Of a stretch of DNA of 52,934 bases, positions 23,818-32,329 are shown piece after piece. Where the stretch lies: positions 1 through 52,934 of the forward strand of contig JAMCSN010000239.1 of NCBI GenBank assembly GCA_023381535.1, written 5' to 3'. Positions within the stretch are counted from its first letter, which is position 1. Every line of letters begins with the position of its first letter. Source of the DNA: Bacteroidota bacterium. GTDB taxonomy: Bacteria; Bacteroidota; Ignavibacteria; Ignavibacteriales; Melioribacteraceae. The notes under the pieces were generated by a model that searched no databases, was not told the origin of the DNA, and saw nothing but the letters and a program-made list of their open reading frames with translations. The position numbers and the translations under genes were made by a program.

Positions 23818-24707
23818 TAGTGCAGAAACAGAACTGCAATTCCAGCAACCGCAACAAAGGCGCCCATTATTGCCAGCCATGTCAACTTTTCCTTATAATA
23901 AAAACGAACCATCGGCAGCATAATGATCGGCATTGTGGACATTAGAGTAGAGGCAATACCAATCTTAGCGTAAGTAATCGAAATCATGCTGAATGTAATT
24001 CCAAGGAACGGACCAAAGATTGACCCTATGAGAGTGAACATTAGAGCTTTGCGATCATTGTTAAATACGTGAATCGGTTTTTTAAATCTGCTCGTCATAA
24101 GAGCAAGCGGATAAAAGATTATAAACGCACTTAAGATTCGAACAAAGCCCGCGAGGAATCCGTTTACCTCCCCTTCATTGAGCGCAAACTTTGCAAAAAT
24201 CAAACCCACAGCTTGACCAGCAGCACCGATGACGGCATAAAATATTCCATGGTAATCAATCCGGTAATTTGAGGTTGGCTTTTCTTCCCTTTTGAACACT
24301 ACAATAGCAATCCCACTCATTGTAATAATTATTCCAAGAAATCCTAAGAGAGAAAGTTTTTCATCAAGAAAAAAATAAGCGAGGAAAGCGGACATCGGAG
24401 GAACCAGCGACATTATCAACATGCTAACCCTTGCACCGATACTACGGTAAGCCTTAAACAAAAATGTATCGCCTATCACCAACCCGACAAAGCCGCTTAT
24501 TCCAAGATTTAGAATCTGGCTGACAGATAAATTTATTTTCACGTTAAACAGAAGAAATGATATGATAAGAAAGACAAGCGCCATTGCCATGCGGGTAACA
24601 TTAACATAGAATGGACCAACGCGTTTCGATGCTTCCGTAAAAGCGATTGAGGTCATCGACCAAAAGAACGAGGTAATTAGAGCGGCTGTTTCTCCGAAGA
24701 GCGGCAT
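23817..24707 (-). CDS. DMT-family (EamA) transporter
   Basis: A 296-residue integral membrane protein with about ten transmembrane helices in two EamA repeats of five, for example FLIISFLLFNV, ISGFVGLVIGDTFLF and AYFFLDEKLSLLGFLGIIIT, the end-of-repeat motif. The second repeat ends YYKEKLTWLAIMGAFVAVAG. Such proteins export metabolites such as amino acids; the substrate cannot be read from the sequence. The start at 24707 is preferred because AAAGG precedes it and it begins just before helix 1. It is transcribed alone. Confidence 0.88.
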   Translation of the reverse strand: MPLFGETAALITSFFWSMTSIAFTEASKRVGPFYVNVTRMAMALVFLIISFLLFNVKINLSVSQILNLGISGFVGLVIGDTFLFKAYRSIGARVSMLIMSLVPPMSAFLAYFFLDEKLSLLGFLGIIITMSGIAIVVFKREEKPTSNYRIDYHGIFYAVIGAAGQAVGLIFAKFALNEGEVNGFLAGFVRILSAFIIFYPLALMTSRFKKPIHVFNNDRKALMFTLIGSIFGPFLGITFSMISITYAKIGIASTLMSTMPIIMLPMVRFYYKEKLTWLAIMGAFVAVAGIAVLFLH

Positions 24708-24765
24708 AGTGTAACAAACCTTTCTTTGTATCAATTGTAAGACAAGAGGTTGTCACAAAAAGACG

Positions 24766-24885
24766 AAAGTTGTCATTCTGGACCCGGTACAGAATCTCAA
24801 CGAACTTGGATTACGAAAAATTATAGATGCCGGATAGAGCTTGCCTACGGCAGGCAGGTCCGGAATGACAAAATACAACTTTTGA
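24766..24885. repeat. Dispersed inverted-repeat remnant
   Basis: GTCATTCTGGACC (24772-24784) and GGTCCGGAATGAC (24857-24869) are inverted repeats with one mismatch, extending imperfectly into AAAGTTGT/ACAACTTT. The interior contains ACAGAATCTC and a TGCCT/AGGCA hairpin. It is typical of a small non-autonomous repeat and fills the gap before enolase. Confidence 0.55.
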
Positions 24886-24914
24886 GACAGCTTCTTGATT
24901 CTCAGTTTGGTTGT

Positions 24915-26297
<1,383 letters not shown>

Positions 26298-26299
26298 TT

Positions 26300-26326
26300 A
26301 ACTTTTGATTATATTTTAGTATACTT
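26300..26326 (+). promoter_or_regulatory. Possible promoter in front of the tRNA array
   Basis: TTAACT and TATACT, separated by about 16 bases, lie just before the first tRNA-Arg fragment. If real, this was probably the original tRNA promoter and now reads through the fragments and the GIY-YIG gene to the intact tRNA. Confidence 0.35.
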
Positions 26327-26329
26327 TTT

Positions 26330-26409
26330 GCCCCGGTAGCTCAGAAGGATACCCGCTTCGACTCGCAAGACTTGTCGTGGCGAGGCGAGGAGCAGCAGTT
26401 TCCTAAACT
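26330..26409 (+). pseudogene. Truncated tRNA-Arg(CCU) copy A with palindromic insert
   Basis: GCCCCGGTAGCTCAGAAGGA (from 26330) and GAGCAGCAGTTTCCTAAACT (26390-26409) are identical to the 5' 42 bases of the intact tRNA at 26810. A 38-bp palindromic element (26352-26389) splits them between the D-loop and the 3' strand of the D-stem. The copy ends in the 3' strand of the anticodon stem, where the GIY-YIG start codon begins. It cannot fold as a tRNA. Confidence 0.9.
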
Positions 26410-26709
26410 ATGAAACACTTTATTTACATATTGAAAAGTTTGGATTTCGAAAAAACATATGTGGGGATGACGAATGATCTGGAAAGAAGATTATCTGAAC
26501 ACAATTCCGGAAAATCAATTTACACAAGTAAGTTTAAGCCGTGGAAGATAATTTCTACTGAAGAGTTCGGAACTATTGAAGAAGCTCGAGACAAGGAAAA
26601 GTACTACAAGACTTCGGCTGGGAGAAAACAGCTGAAAAAGATATTGACAAACACAACTGCCCCGGTAGCTCAGAAGGATACCCGCTTCGACTTGCAAGAC
26701 TTGTCGTAG
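26410..26709 (+). CDS. GIY-YIG nuclease inserted at a tRNA-Arg copy
   Basis: A 99-residue single-domain GIY-YIG protein. FIYILKS supplies the first tyrosine block and TYVGMTNDLERRLSEHNSGK the second, with the catalytic arginine; the glutamate is in EEARDKEKYYKT. The domain normally ends near LKKIL. Here the frame continues for about 20 more codons through tRNA copy B and its palindrome, giving the tail APVAQKDTRFDLQDLS. The start codon directly abuts tRNA copy A and no ribosome-binding site is visible, since the upstream bases are the tRNA anticodon arm. It may be a homing-type endonuclease targeting this tRNA gene; that is inference. Confidence 0.88.
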   Translation: MKHFIYILKSLDFEKTYVGMTNDLERRLSEHNSGKSIYTSKFKPWKIISTEEFGTIEEARDKEKYYKTSAGRKQLKKILTNTTAPVAQKDTRFDLQDLS

Positions 26710-26738
26710 CGAGGCGAGGAGCAGCAGTTTCCTAAACT
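26659..26738 (+). pseudogene. Truncated tRNA-Arg(CCU) copy B with palindromic insert
   Basis: Same structure as copy A: the 5' 22 bases (26659-26680), a 38-bp palindrome differing at two positions (26681-26718), and then GAGCAGCAGTTTCCTAAACT. It ends at the same anticodon-stem position and is followed by ATGAAAC, as copy A is. The end of the GIY-YIG frame lies inside its palindrome. Confidence 0.9.
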
Positions 26739-26809
26739 ATGAAACGAATTGTTTGCTGCTTAAGAGTTTGAAAATTGAAAAGACATTAAGAATATTTATG
26801 GACACAACC
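26739..26809 (+). pseudogene. Internally deleted second GIY-YIG gene copy
   Basis: The first 45-50 bases (ATGAAACGAATTGTTTGC, then AGAGTTTG, GAAAAGACAT) align with the start of the GIY-YIG gene at 26410, and the last 25 (ACACAACCGCCCC side) with its end. The middle of about 230 bases is gone, and TAA falls after nine codons. It is the degenerate second unit of the array. Confidence 0.7.
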
Positions 26810-26883
26810 GCCCCGGTAGCTCAGAAGGATAGAGCAGCAGTTTCCTAAACTGTTGGTCGGAGGTTCGATTCCTCTCCGGGGTA
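26810..26883 (+). tRNA. tRNA-Arg (anticodon CCU)
   Basis: A 74-base cloverleaf: acceptor GCCCCGG/CCGGGGT with one G-U pair, D-stem GCTC/GAGC, anticodon stem GCAGT/ACTGT with loop TTCCTAA (anticodon CCU), T-arm GGAGG-TTCGATT-CCTCT, and discriminator A. CCA is not encoded. It reads AGG codons. It is the only complete copy in a three-fold repetition of its 5' half. Confidence 0.96.
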
Positions 26884-26922
26884 CAATGAAAAAAATCACA
26901 AACTTTTTGCGAGAATTTCATT

Positions 26923-27195
26923 ATGAAAAAAATATTAGCCACAATCGTTTTTGCACTTGTAGATGTAGTTTGCTTTCTTCAAGGCAGCATCATTCTTTTC
27001 TATGCGCTTTTGCACATCAACTACAAAGTTGAAATTGTACGCGGGGAAGGACTTTCTACATTAGAGATGCAAAATGTTCCGGTTGCTATAGGAGGATATT
27101 ACTACTACGCAGATCAATACATTAAAATTGCGCTGATTGGATTAGCGTTGATCCTTACCGGCTTTCTTATGAGAAGCTGGCGAAAAAGCTTTTGA
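26923..27195 (+). CDS. Small membrane protein, unknown function
   Basis: A 90-residue protein with two transmembrane helices (residues about 4-30, VDVVCFLQGSIILFYALLHI, and 65-83, IALIGLALILTGFLM) joined by a polar loop with GGYYYYADQY. It starts 39 bases after the tRNA and ends in a basic tail RSWRKSF. No family is recognised. A bidirectional terminator lies downstream. Confidence 0.6.
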   Translation: MKKILATIVFALVDVVCFLQGSIILFYALLHINYKVEIVRGEGLSTLEMQNVPVAIGGYYYYADQYIKIALIGLALILTGFLMRSWRKSF

Positions 27196-27272
27196 TAGGA
27201 AACACTTTATCGGACATTTGAATTCCGGTACATGTCTTTCTTTTACCATCCAAGCATTAACTGCAAAAAGTA

Positions 27273-27309
27273 AAAAAGCTGTTGCCCTATTTCAGAGTAA
27301 CAGCTTTTT
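27273..27309. terminator. Bidirectional terminator
   Basis: AAAAAGCTGTT (27273-27283) and AACAGCTTTTT (27299-27309) form an 11-bp stem with A and T runs on both sides, between the convergent small-membrane-protein and lectin-like genes. Confidence 0.88.
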
Positions 27310-27326
27310 ATAAAAACATTTTCAAA

Positions 27327-27689
27327 TTATTCTTCGGTGTGCGCTAACCAATATCCGCCAATGCCATTAAACTGGGTATCGCCCCACACTTCTGCGAACA
27401 AAACAAATCCGTCACGCGAAACGCCTTTGGCCATAATATTGTAACGGACTTGAGTTGACCTTTCTGCATCCAGCAAAGTCGTCATAACAACCACTTTGGG
27501 TTTCTTATCAAATGGTTTGTTAAAAGTAATTTCATATTCAACCGTTCTTCTACCTTGATTCGAATTCAGTGTGTAGCCTTCATTCTTATCTTTGCCGTAG
27601 AAGAATGTCCCACTCTGAACAACCGACTGAGCATAGGTAAACGAACTGACAAACATTAGTGCAGCCACAACTAGCAATAACTTCTTCAT
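27327..27689 (-). CDS. Secreted H-type lectin-domain protein
   Basis: A 120-residue exported protein. MKKLLLVVAALMFVSSFTYAQ is a signal peptide. The mature part matches the H-type lectin pattern: ITFNKPFDKKPKVVVMTTLL, then RYNIMAKGVSRDGFVLFAEV, and WGDTQFNGIGGYWLAH, with the WxDT and final W-x-A positions conserved. H-type lectins bind GalNAc-like sugars in animals and slime moulds; in bacteria the ligand is unknown. It has no T9SS domain or lipobox, so it is probably periplasmic or passes by another route. It appears monocistronic, followed by a terminator. Confidence 0.75.
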   Translation of the reverse strand: MKKLLLVVAALMFVSSFTYAQSVVQSGTFFYGKDKNEGYTLNSNQGRRTVEYEITFNKPFDKKPKVVVMTTLLDAERSTQVRYNIMAKGVSRDGFVLFAEVWGDTQFNGIGGYWLAHTEE

Positions 27690-27809
27690 AGTCTACTCCC
27701 TATTGTTTATGATGATTGATTTATTTGGAACGTTTCCTACTTATAAGTTCAGAATTAAAGAAGAATTTGTCAATTGCGATTTTAGAATTGTGAACGAAAA
27801 AATCTTTAC

Positions 27810-28724
27810 TTAGATATGAAGTATCTTTTTAATCTGCTCAAGAGTTTCTTCAATACTCGTCGGTTTGAATCCCAATTCAGTTTCAGCTTTTAATGTTATT
27901 AGTCCGGATTTCAAAGGACGAGGTGCAGACTGGTTAAGTTCCTTTGTTAATATTGGCTGAATTAAATTCTTATCAAGATTAAAAAAGTCGGCTATTCTCA
28001 GAGTAAAGTTGAATCGAGATAGGAACTCCGGACCGCCGACATTGTAAATCCCTTCTTTCTTAAACTCTACGATAGCCGAGATAGCTGCTACGAGATCATC
28101 AACGTAAGTTGGATTTCCGATTTGGTCGGTTACGATTCTTATCGTTTTACCTTCACGAAGAGAATCAACCGCCCATCTTACAAAATCCGGGCGACCATAT
28201 TTTGCCGGGCCGTATAAAATGTTTGTTCTGATAATAGTGAACCTAGTACCGCTTGTCTTTATGGAATTTTCCGAAGCTAGTTTTGTCCGACCGTAATAAC
28301 CAATCGGATTCGGTTTATCATTTTCTGTGTAAGGTCCGTTCTTGCCGTCAAAAATATAATCGGTTGAAAAATGAATGAGATGAGCATCGACTGTCCATGA
28401 ATACAAAGAAATATTTTCAACGCCGTTAACATTTACTTTCCAAGCCGTTTCTTTTTCTGTTTCCGATTTATCCACATTTGTGAACGCCGCGGTATTGATA
28501 ATAAAATCCGGAAAGAAATTTAGAATTATCTCTCTCACATTATTTTTTTGTGTTATGTCCAGTTTGCGGTATTCAACATTAGGAATGAAAGATTCATCTT
28601 CGAATGAAGTGCAAAGCAGTTCATTGTTGGATGACTGGCTCATGTATTCAACAAGCCGCTGTCCCAGCATTCCGTTGGAACCGATTATCAAAATTCTTCT
28701 TTTTATAATTTCAGAGCTGATCAT
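27810..28724 (-). CDS. rfbD: dTDP-4-dehydrorhamnose reductase
   Basis: A 304-residue SDR protein of the RfbD type, which makes dTDP-L-rhamnose. The NAD(P) site is LIIGSNGMLGQRLVEY, the catalytic pair is in STDYIFDGKNGPYTE and YYGRTKLASE, and TNILYGPAKYGRPDF follows. The start overlaps the end of the PfkB kinase gene by 14 bases. With rfbC (32330) it represents the last two steps of rhamnose synthesis; rfbA and rfbB are not in the window. A related sugar-nucleotide reductase role cannot be excluded. Confidence 0.82.
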   Translation of the reverse strand: MISSEIIKRRILIIGSNGMLGQRLVEYMSQSSNNELLCTSFEDESFIPNVEYRKLDITQKNNVREIILNFFPDFIINTAAFTNVDKSETEKETAWKVNVNGVENISLYSWTVDAHLIHFSTDYIFDGKNGPYTENDKPNPIGYYGRTKLASENSIKTSGTRFTIIRTNILYGPAKYGRPDFVRWAVDSLREGKTIRIVTDQIGNPTYVDDLVAAISAIVEFKKEGIYNVGGPEFLSRFNFTLRIADFFNLDKNLIQPILTKELNQSAPRPLKSGLITLKAETELGFKPTSIEETLEQIKKILHI

Positions 28725-29592
28725 TCAAATCCAATTTTAAAATTTCAGTTAAGTTGGCTGATGATGCGGCTATTGCACCGGCTTTATTTGCGAGTTTCAA
28801 AGAAAGCTCAATCTCACGGGTGGAAATATAGAAATAAAAGAAACCCGCCCCAAAGATGTCGCCGCATCCTACTTTGTTTACAGTACTGACATGTTCACCT
28901 TTCATGAAAATAGATTCGACTTCGCTTTCATTTTTGAAATAAACATGTGCACCTAAACTACCTTTTGTAACGATCAGTAACTTCGGACCCATACTGCAAA
29001 TATTTGCTGCGCATTCCATTTCATTTACCGATTGATCCAGCGTTTTAATTTCATTTTCATTTGCCTGAACGACATCAATGTTTTTCAGCCAAAGAGACGC
29101 ATCGGGTATTGGTCTAAACTCTCTCTTCATGTTGGCGCTGATTCCGCGGGCTAATGTATGAACATCTAAATAAATCAGCCCATTAAATTTCTTTCTAATT
29201 GTTTGCAATTGCTCAAGCGAAATATCGAATCCGGTAATCATGTTAATTAAAATACCATCAAAAATATTCCAGTCATGCACACATCTGATATCTAACTGAC
29301 CCGATAAATTTTTGTATTCCTCTTCTCTTTCACCCGCGCCCGATGTTTTGAGAATTACTTCCGGTAAAGATTCCACGCAAGTGGCGAGACTCAGATTCAC
29401 TCTTGAATAAACTCTCTCAAAAATTTGAAATGACTTTTCGTTCCATGACGTTAATAAATATATCTCATCAGAAGGTTTTGCTGCAGATAATAATCCAAGA
29501 GCGGAATAATATACACCGCCCGGTTTGGGAAGTTCATTTTCTGCACCTTCAAAACGATCTACTATTGAGTGTCCGACTACTAAAATTTTCAT
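28711..29592 (-). CDS. PfkB-family sugar kinase
   Basis: A 293-residue ribokinase-like protein. The N-terminal MKILVVGHSIVDRFEG and later VVQANENEIKTLD, LLIVTKGSLGAHVYF and the C-terminal VNKVGCGDIFGAGFFYF (anion hole and catalytic aspartate) define the family. PNKP-like features are absent. The substrate, a sugar or nucleoside, is not visible. Its 3' end overlaps rfbD by 14 bases, so the two are coupled, hinting at a role in sugar-nucleotide or glycan metabolism. Confidence 0.87.
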   Translation of the reverse strand: MKILVVGHSIVDRFEGAENELPKPGGVYYSALGLLSAAKPSDEIYLLTSWNEKSFQIFERVYSRVNLSLATCVESLPEVILKTSGAGEREEEYKNLSGQLDIRCVHDWNIFDGILINMITGFDISLEQLQTIRKKFNGLIYLDVHTLARGISANMKREFRPIPDASLWLKNIDVVQANENEIKTLDQSVNEMECAANICSMGPKLLIVTKGSLGAHVYFKNESEVESIFMKGEHVSTVNKVGCGDIFGAGFFYFYISTREIELSLKLANKAGAIAASSANLTEILKLDLNDQL

Positions 29593-29653
29593 TGAATCAA
29601 AAAAAATGTATTTTGAACAAAACTAATACCGTCCTTGTTTAACAAATGAATCT

Positions 29654-29765
29654 CCTCGCCGCAAGCAGCGAGGTATCTAAAAAATTTTTCAATCATTGTC
29701 GCCGCAGAGCGGCGGGGAATTAACCCAACCTTCTCGTCCGCCGAAGCGGAACGCGAAGGCGGATT
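29654..29765. repeat. Cluster of GC-rich hairpins upstream of bshA
   Basis: Three hairpins are visible: CCTCGC/GCGAGG (29654-29673), GCCGC-aga-GCGGC (29701-29713) and CCGCC...GGCGG (29738-29762). They look like dispersed palindromic repeats filling the divergent gap. Confidence 0.5.
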
Positions 29766-29807
29766 AAAAAATAACGAATTAAAAACTCACCGGAAAAGAG
29801 ATCACTT

Positions 29808-30935
29808 ATGAAAATCGGAATTACGTGTTACCCGACTTACGGCGGCAGCGGAGTAGTTGCTACCGAGTTGGGATTGGCGCTGGCTTCTATGGGTCATCAA
29901 GTACATTTCATTAGTTATGCAATGCCTCAGCGTTTGAATCAGTTTTATGAAAATATTTTCTTTCATGAAGTTGAAATGAGCAGTTATCCATTGTTCGAAC
30001 ATTCGCTTTACGGCTTGTCGTTAACAAGCAAAATGCTGGAGGTTTTCGAATTTGAAGATCTAGACCTAATGCATGTTCATTACGCAATTCCACATGCCGT
30101 CAGCGCATATTTGGCGCGGCAAGTATTACGGAAATCGAAGAAAAATTTGAAATTCATCACGACACTCCACGGCACCGACATTACTTTGGTAGGATTAGAA
30201 CCGTCGTTCATGCCGCTCGTTAAATTCAGTATAGAAGAAAGCGACGGCGTAACTGCCGTTTCGAGATTTCTAAAAGAAAAAACTCTCACCAATTACAATA
30301 TCGAGAAAGACATAGAGGTTATTTACAACTTTATCGATGTGGAAAAATTTAAACCGCAAGAGAGCGAAATATTTCGTAAGCACATTGCGCCTAACGGAGA
30401 AAAGGTTCTTGTTCATACTTCTAATTTCCGTGTGGTAAAAAGAGTAACCGATGCAATCAGAGTCCTTGCCAAAGTTAAAAAGGAAATTCCAACTAAATTA
30501 GTTCTTATTGGCGACGGTCCCGATCGTTCCGAGTGTGAACGCCTCGCTCGCGAATTAGACATTCATAAGGATGTAATCTTTTTAGGCAAGCAGGACGGAT
30601 TAACGGAAATATTGAACGCCTCGGATGTATTCTTAATGCCATCTCAATCGGAAAGTTTTGGATTATCGGCACTCGAAGCTATGGCGTGCGGAATTCCGGT
30701 TATCAGTTCTTCCGTCGGCGGATTGCCGGAACTGAACATTCACAATGAGACCGGTTATATTGCAGAGATCGGCGATATAGACCGGATGGCAAAATACGCA
30801 ATCGAACTTCTTACCAACGAAAAACGATACAACAATTTTTCTAAGAATGCCCGCGACCGTGCAGTGAAAAACTTTGATAAGAAATTGGTTCTGCCGAAAT
30901 ACGTGGAATACTACGAAAAGATTTTGAATTTATGA
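29808..30935 (+). CDS. bshA: N-acetyl-alpha-D-glucosaminyl L-malate synthase BshA
   Basis: A 375-residue GT4-family glycosyltransferase for the first step of bacillithiol synthesis, joining GlcNAc from UDP-GlcNAc to L-malate. The N-terminus KIGITCYPTYGGSGVVATEL is typical of BshA, as are HVHYAIPHAVSAYLAR and TTLHGTDITLVG. The donor-binding EX7E region is SQSESFGLSALEAMACGIPV. Bacillithiol is the partner of the bacilliredoxin encoded at 10362. bshB and bshC are not in the window. A hairpin follows the stop codon. Confidence 0.94.
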   Translation: MKIGITCYPTYGGSGVVATELGLALASMGHQVHFISYAMPQRLNQFYENIFFHEVEMSSYPLFEHSLYGLSLTSKMLEVFEFEDLDLMHVHYAIPHAVSAYLARQVLRKSKKNLKFITTLHGTDITLVGLEPSFMPLVKFSIEESDGVTAVSRFLKEKTLTNYNIEKDIEVIYNFIDVEKFKPQESEIFRKHIAPNGEKVLVHTSNFRVVKRVTDAIRVLAKVKKEIPTKLVLIGDGPDRSECERLARELDIHKDVIFLGKQDGLTEILNASDVFLMPSQSESFGLSALEAMACGIPVISSSVGGLPELNIHNETGYIAEIGDIDRMAKYAIELLTNEKRYNNFSKNARDRAVKNFDKKLVLPKYVEYYEKILNL

Positions 30936-30964
30936 GACTCAACGCTAATTAAAAGTTGAGTCTC
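30934..30964 (+). terminator. Hairpin after bshA
   Basis: GAGACTCAAC (30934-30943, overlapping the stop codon) and GTTGAGTCTC (30955-30964) form a 10-bp stem with an 11-nt loop. The downstream run is only GATTTCTTATT, so termination may be weak. Confidence 0.55.
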
Positions 30965-30986
30965 GATTTCTTATTCTTTGGTTGGC

Positions 30987-32312
30987 TCAGACCACCGGCT
31001 TTCTGCCGATGCTATAATAGGTAAATCCGAGTTCTTTCATTTTCGCGGGTTCAAAAATATTTCTTCCGTCAAAAATAACCGGAGCTTTAAGAGAAGATTT
31101 TATCTTATCGAAATCGGGATTTCGAAATTCATTCCATTCCGTCAAAATTAGAAGCGCATCGCAATCTTTGAGCGTTTGATATTGATCCGGTTTATAATCG
31201 AGAATTTCATCAAGGTAATACTTTGCATTTTCCATCGCTGCCGGGTCATAAGCGGAAACTTGAGCACCCAATCTTTTCAATTCCTTGATTATGACGATTG
31301 ACGGAGCCTCGCGCATATCATCCGTGTTTGGTTTGAACGCCAATCCCCACACGGCAAATTTTTTCCCTTTGATATCTGCATTGAAATGCTGAAGAACCTT
31401 CTTCACAATAATTAATTTTTGAAGTTTGTTTACGTCGTCAACGACTTTCAAAATTCTCATTGGAGATTCATGATCTTCGGAAGTTCTAATCAGCGCGTTC
31501 ACATCTTTCGGAAAACATGAACCGCCGTAACCGATACCCGGGAATAAAAATCTCTTACCGATTCTTGTATCGGCACTCATACCTTTTCTTACCAAGTCAA
31601 CATTTGCGCCGACGCTTTCGCAGAAATTTGCAAGTTCATTCATGTAAGTGATTCTCATTGCTAGATAAGAGTTTGCAGCATACTTGGTTACTTCAGCACT
31701 TTCGGGATCCATCTCTAAAATCGGGTTGCCTTGACGGACAAACGGTTCGTAGAGCGCGCGCATCTTTTCAAAAACCTTTTGAGACTTAGCGCCTACAACA
31801 ATCCGATCAGGCTTCATAAAATCTTCGACGGCAAATCCCTCGCGCAAAAATTCCGGGTTGGAAGCGATTTCAATATTTTTGAGTCCGTGGTCTTCAAATA
31901 TTTTTGTTACCGACTGCAATGTGCCGACCGGGACTGTGCTTTTATTTATCACAACTTTAAATTCTTTATCACCGGATTCTTTCAAAATCTTAGCAATGCT
32001 TTCAGAAACGTTGAAGACATATTTCAGATCAGCCGAACCATCCTCATCCTGCGGAGTTGGCAAGCACAAAAAAATCATTTCAGAATCGAGCACTGCTTTC
32101 TTAAGATCGTTTGTGAACGTTAACCTTTTCTTTGCAACGTTGCGCTCGAAAAGGATCTCCAATCCCGGTTCGTAAATAGGAATTTCGCCTGCGATAAGTT
32201 TTTTTAGTTTGCCGTCGTTGTTATCAACACAGATGACATTATTTCCCATCTCAGCAAAACAAGTTCCGCTGACAAGCCCAACGTAACCGGTACCAATAAT
32301 CGATAGATTCAT
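30987..32312 (-). CDS. ugd: UDP-glucose 6-dehydrogenase
   Basis: A 441-residue NAD-dependent enzyme making UDP-glucuronate. The N-terminal NAD site is IIGTGYVGLVSGTCFAEMGN; the central helix has EVTKYAANSYLAMRITYMNE; the catalytic cysteine is in GIGYGGSCFPKDVNAL; the C-terminal domain has VWGLAFKPNTDDMREAPS. Length and order are typical. It is followed upstream in transcription by rfbC and galE, forming a nucleotide-sugar operon galE-rfbC-ugd for surface glycans. Confidence 0.96.
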   Translation of the reverse strand: MNLSIIGTGYVGLVSGTCFAEMGNNVICVDNNDGKLKKLIAGEIPIYEPGLEILFERNVAKKRLTFTNDLKKAVLDSEMIFLCLPTPQDEDGSADLKYVFNVSESIAKILKESGDKEFKVVINKSTVPVGTLQSVTKIFEDHGLKNIEIASNPEFLREGFAVEDFMKPDRIVVGAKSQKVFEKMRALYEPFVRQGNPILEMDPESAEVTKYAANSYLAMRITYMNELANFCESVGANVDLVRKGMSADTRIGKRFLFPGIGYGGSCFPKDVNALIRTSEDHESPMRILKVVDDVNKLQKLIIVKKVLQHFNADIKGKKFAVWGLAFKPNTDDMREAPSIVIIKELKRLGAQVSAYDPAAMENAKYYLDEILDYKPDQYQTLKDCDALLILTEWNEFRNPDFDKIKSSLKAPVIFDGRNIFEPAKMKELGFTYYSIGRKPVV

Positions 32313-32329
32313 TTATAACCCCGATAATT

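Noticed and set aside
26352..26389. Group I or archaeal-type tRNA intron
   Set aside because: The insert is in the D-arm, is a simple palindrome shared with non-tRNA loci, and the host copy is truncated anyway.
26330..26738. Two extra functional tRNA-Arg genes
   Set aside because: Both copies lack the T-arm, variable loop and acceptor 3' strand and have a 38-bp insert in the D-arm.
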